A stretch of 64,000 bases of DNA from Streptococcus sanguinis. Its GTDB lineage: Bacteria > Bacillota > Bacilli > Lactobacillales > Streptococcaceae. Location of the stretch: the NCBI GenBank assembly GCA_013378335.1, contig CP040556.1:124001-188000 (forward strand). Direction: 5' to 3'. Shown here in pieces: positions 1 through 6,473 of this stretch; position 1 is the first letter of the stretch; every line of letters begins with the position of its first letter. The position numbers and the translations under genes are program-made. The notes under the pieces are model-generated. The model was given only the letters and a program-made list of their open reading frames with translations, searched no databases and was not told the DNA's origin.

Positions 1-318
1 GCTGTTGATAATCTCCGACTGAGAAATCTGCAGGAAATAGTCCGGCAGGACCTGCAGCAATTGATAAAGAGCTTGTTGAGCTCGATAGCTGTCTTTTGCC
101 GTTCGGACCCGAACCTGCCGATTTTCTGTATAGATTCGGTGAATTTCCTTAGCATCTAGTAAGTGAATTTCGTCTTCTTTCTTGACATGAATCTTGTCCT
201 CTTTGCCTAGATGTTGAGCAAAGTGGACCAATTCCTGAATGCTTTCTGTCATGAGGCCGGCCTCAATGCTAACGGAGTCCTCGGTGACTTGAGAATCGAT
301 TCTTAGCTTAACTTTCAT
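1..318 (-). CDS. LytTR-type DNA-binding regulator, 3' part cut by window edge
   Basis: The reading frame is open from an ATG whose complement is at 316-318 through to the window edge, giving 106 residues without a stop. An SD-like AGGAGG lies just upstream of the start. The N-terminal 40 residues are a short linker (MKVKLRIDSQV...). Residues from about 43 (KIHVKKEDEIHLLDAKEIHRI) look like the beta-rich LytTR DNA-binding domain: the segment with RQVRVRTAKDSY and QLLQVLPDYFLQISQS matches its usual pattern. Family members of this size are stand-alone LytTR regulators, often encoded next to a DUF3021 membrane protein. Such a partner would lie outside the window. Target genes cannot be told from here. 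Confidence 0.7.
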   Translation of the reverse strand, partial: MKVKLRIDSQVTEDSVSIEAGLMTESIQELVHFAQHLGKEDKIHVKKEDEIHLLDAKEIHRIYTENRQVRVRTAKDSYRAQQALYQLLQVLPDYFLQISQSEIINS

Positions 319-465
319 AACTTCCTCCTTTCACCTTTATTAAACCGCAACTTGGCAGAGAAAACAAGCCCTTTTGACCATGTGGTAGCTATTTGTGTCT
401 ATCTGGTTTGAATGGTGAGCAGAGTGGTCGAGATAAGGCTCCCTTCTGATAGAAAGAGCCCAATG

Positions 466-474
466 TGTTATAAT
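466..474 (+). promoter_or_regulatory. Extended -10 promoter of mutL
   Basis: TGTTATAAT is an extended -10 (TGn plus TATAAT) about 25 bases before the mutL start. No good -35 was found, which is common with an extended -10. Confidence 0.55.
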
Positions 475-499
475 AGATAGCAGAACAAATACGGAGAAA

Positions 500-2446
500 A
501 TGATGTCAAAAATTATCGAACTTCCAGAAATTCTAGCCAATCAGATTGCAGCCGGTGAAGTCATTGAGCGGCCTAGCAGCGTGGTCAAGGAGTTGGTGGA
601 AAATTCAATTGATGCGGGTGCAAGTCAGATTACTATCGAAATCGAAGAAGCTGGACTCAAGAGCATTCAGGTGACTGATAATGGCGAGGGCATTGACCAC
701 CAAGATGTCCCTCTGGCTCTTCGTCGCCATGCTACCAGCAAAATCAAGAAGCAGGCGGATCTCTTTCGGATTCGGACGCTGGGTTTTCGTGGCGAGGCTA
801 TTCCTTCTATTGCTTCTGTCTCGCGTTTTACCATTGAAACAGCAACGGAAACTGGCCAGCACGGGACGCTACTGGTTGCCCAAGGCGGTGAGATAGAAGA
901 GCACGAGCCTGCTAGCAGTCCAGTGGGAACGAAAATCAAGATAGAAGATCTCTTCTTTAATACTCCAGCCCGGCTCAAGTATATGAAGAGCCAGCAGGCT
1001 GAGCTGTCCCATATCGTTGATGTGATCAATCGGATCAGTCTGGCCCATCCGGAAGTGGCTTTCACCCTTATCAGTGACGGCCGCGAAATGACACGGACTG
1101 CCGGCAGTGGCAATTTGCGTCAGGCTATTGCGGGCATCTATGGTCTGGCAACAGCTAAGAAAATGGTGGAAATTTCCGCTTCAGATTTGGACTTTGAGGT
1201 GAGCGGCTATGTTAGTTTGCCTGATCTGACTCGTGCCAATCGTAATTATATTACGATCCTTATCAACGGTCGCTATATTAAGAATTTCCTGCTCAATCGT
1301 GCTATTCTGGACGGCTACGGCAGCAAGCTTATGGTAGGACGCTTTCCACTCGCGGTCATCAATATTCAGATTGACCCCTATCTGGCCGATGTCAATGTCC
1401 ATCCGACCAAGCAAGAGGTGCGGATTTCTAAAGAGCGGGAACTCATGGCCTTGATTTCGCAAGCTATTGCGACCAGTCTCAAGGAGCAGGATCTTATCCC
1501 TGATGCTTTGGAAAATCTAGCCAAATCAACTGTTAAGCGTGCCAATAAGCCTGAACAGACCAGTCTTCCGCTGAAAGAAAATCGCCTCTACTACGATAAG
1601 GAGCAGAATGACTTTTTCCTCAAGCCAGAGGTGGCCGAGCAGCAGCTATCCTTTGAAGAATCAGCGGAGCCTGTTCATGAAGCGACAGATGAAAAAGCAG
1701 AGCCGCAACCGACTTCGGTCAAATTCGCAGAGCGAAAGCCGGCCAGCTATGACCAACTAGACCATCCAGAGCTAGATCAAGCCAGTCTGGAGCGAGCTGT
1801 GGATAAGTTGGAACAGGAAGAGAAGTCAAGCTTCCCAGAGTTAGAATATTTCGGTCAGATGCATGGTACTTATCTATTTGCTCAGGGCAAGGGCGGTCTT
1901 TACATTATTGACCAGCATGCTGCCCAGGAGCGGGTCAAGTATGAGTATTATCGGGAGAAGATTGGAGATGTGGATAATAGCCAGCAGCAGCTCTTAGTGC
2001 CCTATATCTTTGAATTTCCAGCGGACGATATGCTGCGAATCAAGCAGCGGATGGAGCTGTTAGAAGATGCTGGCATCTTTTTAGAAGAGTATGGTGCCAA
2101 CCAGTTTATCCTCCGTGAGCATCCCATTTGGTTCAAGGAAGAGGAGATTGAGGCCGGCATCTATGAGATGTGTGATATGCTTCTCCTGACTAAGGAAGTT
2201 TCCATCAAGAAATATCGAGCAGAGCTGGCCATTATGATGAGCTGCAAACGCTCCATCAAGGCCAATCACAGCCTGGATGACTACTCTGCGCGTGACTTGC
2301 TCTTTCAACTGTCCCAGTGTGATAATCCTTATAACTGCCCACACGGCCGACCGGTCTTGGTCAACTTTACCAAGTCGGATATGGAAAAAATGTTCCGCCG
2401 CATTCAGGAAAATCACACTAGCCTACGGGAGTTAGGGAAATACTAA
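500..2446 (+). CDS. mutL: DNA mismatch repair protein MutL
   Basis: MutL couples MutS mismatch recognition to strand removal. The 648-residue length fits the family. The N-terminal GHKL ATPase shows [31 protein letters not shown] and [13 protein letters not shown] in order within the first 110 residues. The C-terminal part carries [12 protein letters not shown], the DQHA(X)2E(X)4E metal-binding motif of endonuclease-type MutL, and CPHGRP near the end. The middle (about 340-450) is an acidic, low-complexity linker, as expected. Two ATGs are adjacent (500 and 503); the second gives the usual MSKIIELP start and also lies behind the GGAG at 493-496. The gene appears to be transcribed alone and is followed by a strong hairpin. 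Confidence 0.97.
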   Translation: MMSKIIELPEILANQIAAGEVIERPSSVVKELVENSIDAGASQITIEIEEAGLKSIQVTDNGEGIDHQDVPLALRRHATSKIKKQADLFRIRTLGFRGEAIPSIASVSRFTIETATETGQHGTLLVAQGGEIEEHEPASSPVGTKIKIEDLFFNTPARLKYMKSQQAELSHIVDVINRISLAHPEVAFTLISDGREMTRTAGSGNLRQAIAGIYGLATAKKMVEISASDLDFEVSGYVSLPDLTRANRNYITILINGRYIKNFLLNRAILDGYGSKLMVGRFPLAVINIQIDPYLADVNVHPTKQEVRISKERELMALISQAIATSLKEQDLIPDALENLAKSTVKRANKPEQTSLPLKENRLYYDKEQNDFFLKPEVAEQQLSFEESAEPVHEATDEKAEPQPTSVKFAERKPASYDQLDHPELDQASLERAVDKLEQEEKSSFPELEYFGQMHGTYLFAQGKGGLYIIDQHAAQERVKYEYYREKIGDVDNSQQQLLVPYIFEFPADDMLRIKQRMELLEDAGIFLEEYGANQFILREHPIWFKEEEIEAGIYEMCDMLLLTKEVSIKKYRAELAIMMSCKRSIKANHSLDDYSARDLLFQLSQCDNPYNCPHGRPVLVNFTKSDMEKMFRRIQENHTSLRELGKY

Positions 2447-2461
2447 ACTCTATAGAAGATC

Positions 2462-2494
2462 AAACAGCCCTAGTCATCGAACTAGAGCTGTTTT
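2462..2494. terminator. Bidirectional terminator after mutL
   Basis: AAACAGC pairs with GCTGTTT, with an inner TAGT/ACTA stem, followed by T residues on the plus strand and preceded by A residues. It sits between the convergent mutL and RDD genes and can serve both. Confidence 0.75.
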
Positions 2495-3003
2495 GAATGT
2501 TTGAGCTGAACTTGTGTTCCAGCAAGCAAATCAGCTGGATGGCGTTTGTCCTTACGAAGCAGTCCCATCAGCAGAAAGATCGAGAAGAGAATACCTGCTG
2601 AAGTTGACAAGAAAATTGATAGGGTATCTGCTTGATAAGCACTACGGATAGCTCCCAGATGTCCCAGCTGCCAAGGAAAAAACTTAATAGCAGAGCGTAA
2701 AAGACTGTGGGCAAGGCTCCTACGCTTGTAAACCAACTGTAAACCTGCCCAACGCTTTCCAAAACTGCCTTTTCTATAGTCTAGCCAAGCAAAGATGATG
2801 GTTAGAGGCAGGACTGAGGTAGAAAAAGCCAGAAGCTGGCTCTGGGCTTCAGTGAATACAGGAATGTCTTTTAGAACCAGATTATAAAAGCCCATAGCTA
2901 GTAAAAAAAGAGAAATAAGGTAGCTCGAAATGAAGAGCCAGTCTCCAATCAGTTCTTTCAGACGAGTTTTGACAGGTATGGGATTGTCAGTTTTTAGTTT
3001 CAT
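2482..3003 (-). CDS. RDD-family membrane protein
   Basis: Short polytopic membrane protein of about 173 residues with an RDD domain. Hydrophobic segments are at roughly 20-45, 55-75 and 125-150. The family signature is seen in [20 protein letters not shown] and in the C-terminal [18 protein letters not shown]. The longer open frame starts ten codons earlier, but the ATG at 3003 has the better SD (AGAAGG, 8-9 bases upstream) and overlaps the 3' end of the regulator gene by 17 bases, which suggests translational coupling. RDD proteins are poorly understood; some have been linked to ion transport. Pairing with an HTH-membrane regulator suggests a two-gene stress or transport unit (inference). 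Confidence 0.8.
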   Translation of the reverse strand: MKLKTDNPIPVKTRLKELIGDWLFISSYLISLFLLAMGFYNLVLKDIPVFTEAQSQLLAFSTSVLPLTIIFAWLDYRKGSFGKRWAGLQLVYKRRSLAHSLLRSAIKFFPWQLGHLGAIRSAYQADTLSIFLSTSAGILFSIFLLMGLLRKDKRHPADLLAGTQVQLKHSKQL

Positions 3004-3490
3004 CTTGAGCACCTTCTTTCTTAAAATCATCAAGGCCTATAACTTTGTCCAGATACTTTTTCTTGATTTTTAGCGCCTTGTTAATAGCCATTGTTGATGC
3101 GATTAAGAGGAAAAAAGTTAACCAGATAAGGGCAGTGAATTTTGCTGGAAAGCTGGAGCCAGCAAAAAAGAGAAAAATAGCCAAGGCAGATATAAAAATA
3201 TACAGAACCTGCCAGAAGCCATAAGATTTTACTTCCTTGTAGTAGCGATTTTTTTCGTCTTCTGAGAGGACGGGTTTTATTTCCGGCTTATCGCTGTCTT
3301 CTAAAAGCAGATAATCTGTCGTCACTTGGAAAATCTTGCTCAGCTCTACAACTTTTTCGAGTTCTGGTAGCGCTTGGCCAGACTCCCACTTGGAAATGCT
3401 CTGGCGAGAGACATTGATTTGTTCAGCTAGCTTTTCTTGTGACCAGCCTTTTTCTTTTCTTAGTTCAAATAATTTATCAGCGAGTTTCAT
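2987..3490 (-). CDS. XRE-family HTH regulator with membrane anchor
   Basis: Residues 1-60 form a typical Cro/CI helix-turn-helix ([20 protein letters not shown], then [25 protein letters not shown]). After a charged linker come two hydrophobic segments (about 95-110 and 115-135). The C-terminal tail is charged ([18 protein letters not shown]). This layout of HTH plus two membrane helices is common in Firmicutes and usually pairs with a membrane protein, here the overlapping RDD gene. The next gene upstream, ruvA, is divergent, so the spacer of about 170 bases must hold two promoters. A similar HTH-membrane protein lies at 9832-10236. The signal sensed is unknown. Confidence 0.85.
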   Translation of the reverse strand: MKLADKLFELRKEKGWSQEKLAEQINVSRQSISKWESGQALPELEKVVELSKIFQVTTDYLLLEDSDKPEIKPVLSEDEKNRYYKEVKSYGFWQVLYIFISALAIFLFFAGSSFPAKFTALIWLTFFLLIASTMAINKALKIKKKYLDKVIGLDDFKKEGAQDETKN

Positions 3491-3659
3491 GTTCGCAGCC
3501 TCCTTTTCTTTGCTAACTCTATCCTAACAGCTTTTAGTTATCTTGAGGATACAGCTTCCTGTACATTTTGTCAACCGCTGGTTGCACTTCTGTTTGCAGT
3601 TTCTAGACAGAAAATATGATATACTAGATAGGCAAAATGATACAAAAAGAAGGGAAATT

Positions 3660-4250
3660 ATGTACGAATATTTTAAAGGAATTATCAGCAAAATTACAGC
3701 CAAATACATTGTGTTGGAAGCCAACTCTATCGGCTATATTCTTCATGTAGCTAATCCTTATGCTTACTCAGGCCATCTTCATCAGGAAGTCAAGGTCTAT
3801 GTTCACCAGGTGGTGAGAGAAGACGCTGAACTCCTTTACGGTTTTGCAACCGAGGAGGAGAAGCAACTCTTTCTCAGCCTGATTTCAGTCTCAGGTATCG
3901 GCCCAGTGTCTGCTCTGGCAATTATTGCGGCTGATGATAATGCCGGCTTGGTACAAGCCATTGAGCAGAAAAACATCACCTACCTGACCAAGTTTCCTAA
4001 GATTGGCAAGAAGACAGCCCAGCAGATGGTGCTGGATTTAGAAGGCAAGGTAGTGGCGGCAGGCAGCCCAGCAGAAAGCAAGGCGCCCGTCCAGACTGTG
4101 GATAATCAGGAGCTGGAGGAAGCCATGGAAGCCATGCTGGCTCTGGGCTACAAAGCTGCTGAACTTAAGAAAATCAAGAAATTCTTTGAAGGAACGACGG
4201 ATACAGCTGAAAACTATATCAAGTCCGCTCTTAAGATGTTGGTAAAATAG
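3660..4250 (+). CDS. ruvA: Holliday junction branch migration protein RuvA
   Basis: RuvA binds Holliday junctions and loads the RuvB motor. The start was placed at [20 protein letters not shown] (SD AGAAGGGA just upstream) and not at the upstream in-frame ATG, because this gives the canonical 196-residue protein. The N-terminal OB fold runs to about residue 62. Two helix-hairpin-helix motifs follow: [15 protein letters not shown] and [19 protein letters not shown]. An acidic linker leads to the C-terminal RuvB-binding helices ([19 protein letters not shown]). tag follows after 9 bases, so both are probably one operon; ruvB is elsewhere, as usual in streptococci. Confidence 0.97.
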   Translation: MYEYFKGIISKITAKYIVLEANSIGYILHVANPYAYSGHLHQEVKVYVHQVVREDAELLYGFATEEEKQLFLSLISVSGIGPVSALAIIAADDNAGLVQAIEQKNITYLTKFPKIGKKTAQQMVLDLEGKVVAAGSPAESKAPVQTVDNQELEEAMEAMLALGYKAAELKKIKKFFEGTTDTAENYIKSALKMLVK

Positions 4251-4259
4251 GAGAAAGCT

Positions 4260-4832
4260 ATGACCAAACGCTGCGGCTGGGTAAAAATGAATAACCCCTT
4301 GTATGTAGCCTATCATGATGAGGAGTGGGGCCAGCCCCTCCATGATGATCAGAAGTTATTTGAATTGCTCTGCATGGAGACCTATCAGGCTGGACTTTCT
4401 TGGGAGACCATTCTCAATAAACGCCAGGCTTTTCGGGAAGCTTTTCATTTCTATGATGGCCAGAAAATTGCTCAGATGACGGATGCAGATCTGGATGGTT
4501 TGTTAGGCAATCCTGATATTATCCGTAACAAGATGAAAATTTATGCGACCAGGGCTAATGCCCAAGCTTTTTTGGCTGTTCAAAAGCAGTTTGGCTCGTT
4601 TAATGACTATATCTGGTCCTTTGTCGGTTTCAAAACGATTGACAATCAAATTACGAACTACAAGGAAGCACCTACTAAAACAGAGCTATCAGAAAGCATG
4701 TCTAAAGCGCTGAAAAAGCAAGGCTTCAAATTTGTCGGTCCTGTTTGTGTCTATTCATTCCTAGAAGCAGCTGGACTTATCAACGACCATGAAAAGGATT
4801 GTGACTTCAATTTACATAAAAATACCGTTTGA
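4260..4832 (+). CDS. tag: DNA-3-methyladenine glycosylase I
   Basis: Base-excision glycosylase that removes 3-methyladenine. The sequence starts TKRCGWVKMNNPLYVAYHDEEWGQP and ends near NDHEKDCDFNLH. These carry the Cys, His, His and Cys residues that hold zinc in the Tag family. FELLCMETYQAGLSWETILNKR is the conserved helix containing the catalytic glutamate region, and SFVGFKT sits mid-protein. The length of 190 residues fits. It follows ruvA closely with GGAGAAAG as SD, making a small DNA-repair operon. The stop lies inside the left arm of a hairpin that terminates both this gene and the convergent rgg. Confidence 0.95.
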   Translation: MTKRCGWVKMNNPLYVAYHDEEWGQPLHDDQKLFELLCMETYQAGLSWETILNKRQAFREAFHFYDGQKIAQMTDADLDGLLGNPDIIRNKMKIYATRANAQAFLAVQKQFGSFNDYIWSFVGFKTIDNQITNYKEAPTKTELSESMSKALKKQGFKFVGPVCVYSFLEAAGLINDHEKDCDFNLHKNTV

Positions 4833-4855
4833 GAAAGACTCTCAACGGTATTTTT
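4819..4855. terminator. Bidirectional terminator between tag and rgg
   Basis: Eleven-base-pair stem AAAATACCGTT / AACGGTATTTT with an inner GAG/CTC pairing, flanked by A and T runs on both strands. The tag stop codon and the putative original end of the Rgg frame (4842) both lie within it. Confidence 0.85.
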
Positions 4856-4879
4856 CAATTTCTTCTTTTAGCGATTTTA

Positions 4880-5689
4880 CTAGCTCTTTTTCATCGGCAA
4901 GTTGTAGTAGACCAATCCCTTTTTTATTAATTCGTTATCATTTTTGCAAATTCCAAGTCGAATCTGTGAAAGCCCGAGGGAATCATAACGTTTTTCTTTT
5001 TTTGACAAATCGTAAATGTACTTAGTGATTTCAGCGCATTCTCTCTTTAATCCATTATAAAGATAGATGGTAGAAAGGTTGACTAAGAGTCCGATTTGTA
5101 GATTATTCCCATAGCGGAATGATTGGTATTTTTTTATGCTATTTAAAATCTTTTGGGTAAATTGTTTTATATTTTCTAAAGGGAAGAAATAAAGAATAGT
5201 AGAAAGAAGTCGAAAATCACTTTCATACCAAGTGTCCTGTTTTTCTAAATACGCCCAAATTTTATTGGTAGTAGCATTAATTTCTTTTGTCTCAGAAATT
5301 CCATTTTGTCTCAGATGAATAGTAATATTGATGCTATCTAAAGCATGTTTAATCGGAATATCGGAATGTTTACATAGATATGCCTCGCATTCTCTCTTTA
5401 ATTGTAACAAACCTTTCGTCCCTACAATAGTCTCACCTTGGTTATAAAAAGAATTTAAAATTTTCTGTCTCTGACTAGGTTGATAATAATCACAAATGTA
5501 TTTAAATTCTTCTAGTGTCATATCTATCTGGCGAAGTAAAAAAATCATGGTATCGAACTTTGGCACGACTTGTCCGCTTTCAATTCGTGCCAAAGTTGAG
5601 CGAGCTAAAAAATCCCCACAAATTTCTTCTTGAGTCAGCCCTTTTGATTTTCTAATTTCTTTATAGATTTTTCCATAATCCCAGCGCAT
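4880..5689 (-). CDS. Rgg/GadR/MutR-family transcription factor, C-terminus frameshifted
   Basis: Residues 1-65 are an HTH (YKEIRKSKGLTQEEIC, RSTLARIESGQVVPKFDTM). The rest is the helical, TPR-like Rgg_C region that binds peptide pheromones in this family (KRECEAYLCKHSDIPIKHALD..., FFPLENIKQFTQKILNSIKKY). The frame gives 269 residues, a little short. The last residues (GLVYYNLPMKKS) are unlike the family. In the other frame the same DNA reads GLLQLADEKELVKSLKEEIE and then stops at 4842, a typical Rgg end. One base seems missing in the T-run at 4920-4925 (A-run of the coding strand). The gene is divergent from the short peptide gene at 5779, the classic Rgg-pheromone arrangement. The SD AAAGGAG precedes the ATG. 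It probably controls the bacteriocin genes (inference). Confidence 0.88.
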   Translation of the reverse strand: MRWDYGKIYKEIRKSKGLTQEEICGDFLARSTLARIESGQVVPKFDTMIFLLRQIDMTLEEFKYICDYYQPSQRQKILNSFYNQGETIVGTKGLLQLKRECEAYLCKHSDIPIKHALDSINITIHLRQNGISETKEINATTNKIWAYLEKQDTWYESDFRLLSTILYFFPLENIKQFTQKILNSIKKYQSFRYGNNLQIGLLVNLSTIYLYNGLKRECAEITKYIYDLSKKEKRYDSLGLSQIRLGICKNDNELIKKGLVYYNLPMKKS

Positions 5690-5703
5690 AAGAACTCCTT
5701 TTT

Positions 5704-5728
5704 AAAATGTTACTAAAAGCTACATTTT
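5704..5728. promoter_or_regulatory. Inverted repeat, candidate Rgg operator
   Basis: AAAATGT, 11 bases, ACATTTT: a perfect 7-bp inverted repeat. The spacer adds partial symmetry (TACT / AGCT). It lies between the divergent rgg and peptide genes and touches the -35 of the peptide promoter, where Rgg-type regulators are expected to bind. Confidence 0.6.
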
Positions 5729-5755
5729 GAAAAAAATATTTTAAAATAGTATATC
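5727..5755 (+). promoter_or_regulatory. Promoter of the short peptide gene
   Basis: TTGAAA, 17-base spacer, TATATC. It leads to the GTG of the peptide gene 24 bases further on. The -35 overlaps the right arm of the inverted repeat, suggesting activation or repression by Rgg. Confidence 0.55.
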
Positions 5756-5778
5756 ATGGAATAAAAAGGAGGGCAAAT

Positions 5779-5868
5779 GTGAAAAAAATAGTGTACAATT
5801 TAATTGTACTGGCAGTAACGTCAATAGTTACTACAAGTGTATTTCCATGGTGGTGGCCATGGTGGTAA
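5779..5868 (+). CDS. Short hydrophobic peptide ending PWWWPWW, candidate Rgg pheromone precursor
   Basis: A 29-codon frame starts at GTG (the overlapping ATG at 5777 reads straight into TGA) behind a perfect SD (AAAAGGAGGG, 5-6 bases away). The peptide begins with a positive charge (KK), has a hydrophobic core (IVYNLIVLAVTSIVTTS) and ends in VFPWWWPWW. This matches Rgg-associated precursors: short, N-terminal lysines, hydrophobic middle, active peptide at the C-terminus. Double-tryptophan ends are known in ComS/XIP, and a Trp-X-Trp motif in the pneumococcal RtgS pheromone. This one has seven C-terminal residues made only of Pro and Trp. Its position, divergent from rgg and upstream of a bacteriocin operon, supports a signalling role. 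Processing and import through oligopeptide permease are inferred, and the exact mature form is unknown. Confidence 0.72.
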   Translation: MKKIVYNLIVLAVTSIVTTSVFPWWWPWW

Positions 5869-5931
5869 AGTGAATAGAATAGGAAAGGGGCGAGTCCAAT
5901 GGACTAAATCATTCAAAAAAGTAGGCAAAGA

Positions 5932-5951
5932 TTAAATATATATATATTTAA
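5932..5951. repeat. 20-bp perfect AT palindrome
   Basis: TTAAATATAT followed by its exact reverse complement, in the 210-base leader between the peptide gene and the bacteriocin gene. It could be a cruciform or regulator site, or simply AT-rich sequence. Confidence 0.4.
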
Positions 5952-6030
5952 AAATTAGAATCTATAAAATTAAAGGAGGTGAGACCAAGGGGTCGTTGAT
6001 TGTGACTAGCTAAGCTATAAATTGGAAAGG

Positions 6031-6061
6031 TAAAATATTCTCTAAAAACTATAAAATATTC
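6031..6061 (+). repeat. Direct repeat TAAAATATTC with 21-bp period upstream of bacteriocin gene
   Basis: TAAAATATTC occurs at 6031-6040 and 6052-6061, exactly two helical turns apart, ending 17 bases before the bacteriocin ATG. Spacing of about 21 bases is typical of regulator dimers binding one face of DNA. The second copy is near the expected -10 region. Confidence 0.4.
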
Positions 6062-6078
6062 AATATAGGAGTGTAGTT

Positions 6079-6406
6079 ATGAAAATAAGAATTAAAAATA
6101 AAACATTAGCTTTATTAGCTACAGTTTCTTTAGGTTTTGGGCACTAGTATCGTTAGTGCAGAAGTAGTATATCCAGCCCCATATCCGATTATTGATGAAT
6201 GGAATTATGGTGTGAATGATAACTATGGTTATTCTAATTACTATGTTAAATCTCCGAATAATATTGGTTCAAAATCTTCGATAACTAATCTTTGGGGAAC
6301 TGTTAAGTCATCTGATTCTCAAAAATATGGATGGGCAATGTCAAGTTCAACAAAAAGTTGGAATGATGTTCGATTAAATGCACATTGGAACTACTTTAAA
6401 TTTTAA
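6079..6406 (+). pseudogene. Lactococcin-972-like bacteriocin precursor, one-base frameshift in the signal peptide
   Basis: The ATG follows AGGAGTGTAGTT. The first frame gives MKIRIKNKTLALLATVSLGFG and then stops (TAG at 6145). The adjacent frame continues with TSIVSAEVVYPAPYPIIDEW and an 80-residue body. Removing one G from the GGG at 6139-6141 joins both into a 108-residue precursor with a Sec signal peptide cleaved after VSA. The mature part is rich in Trp, Tyr, Ser and Asn (EWNYGVNDNYGYSNYYVKS, KYGWAMSSST, HWNYFKF) and looks like the lactococcin 972 / streptococcin family, which acts at the septum through lipid II. The genes downstream are the usual partners of that family. As read, no secreted product would be made. 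A sequencing error, phase switching in the G-run, or a real null are all possible. Confidence 0.8.
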
Positions 6407-6426
6407 CAATAGTTTATGAAAGTTGG

Positions 6427-6454
6427 AAGACCCAATAATATTATAGGGTCTTTT
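6427..6454 (+). terminator. Hairpin between bacteriocin and transport genes
   Basis: AAGACCC, 12 bases, GGGTCTT, then TTT. It is a weak terminator or attenuator that would let the toxin transcript exceed that of the downstream immunity/transport genes. Confidence 0.6.
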
Positions 6455-6473
6455 ATAATATAGGTAGGAGCTT

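Noticed and set aside
340..540. Minus-strand frame between the LytTR gene and mutL
   Set aside because: Covers the mutL promoter and start, no SD, no domain.
4789..5025. Plus-strand frame across the tag/rgg terminator
   Set aside because: Runs through a strong terminator hairpin and antisense to rgg; low complexity.
5779..5868. WW peptide gene as a leftover of a larger frame
   Set aside because: It has a perfect SD, a well-placed promoter, a typical pheromone-precursor layout and a stop in all senses of a complete small gene; the frame does not extend upstream with coding features.
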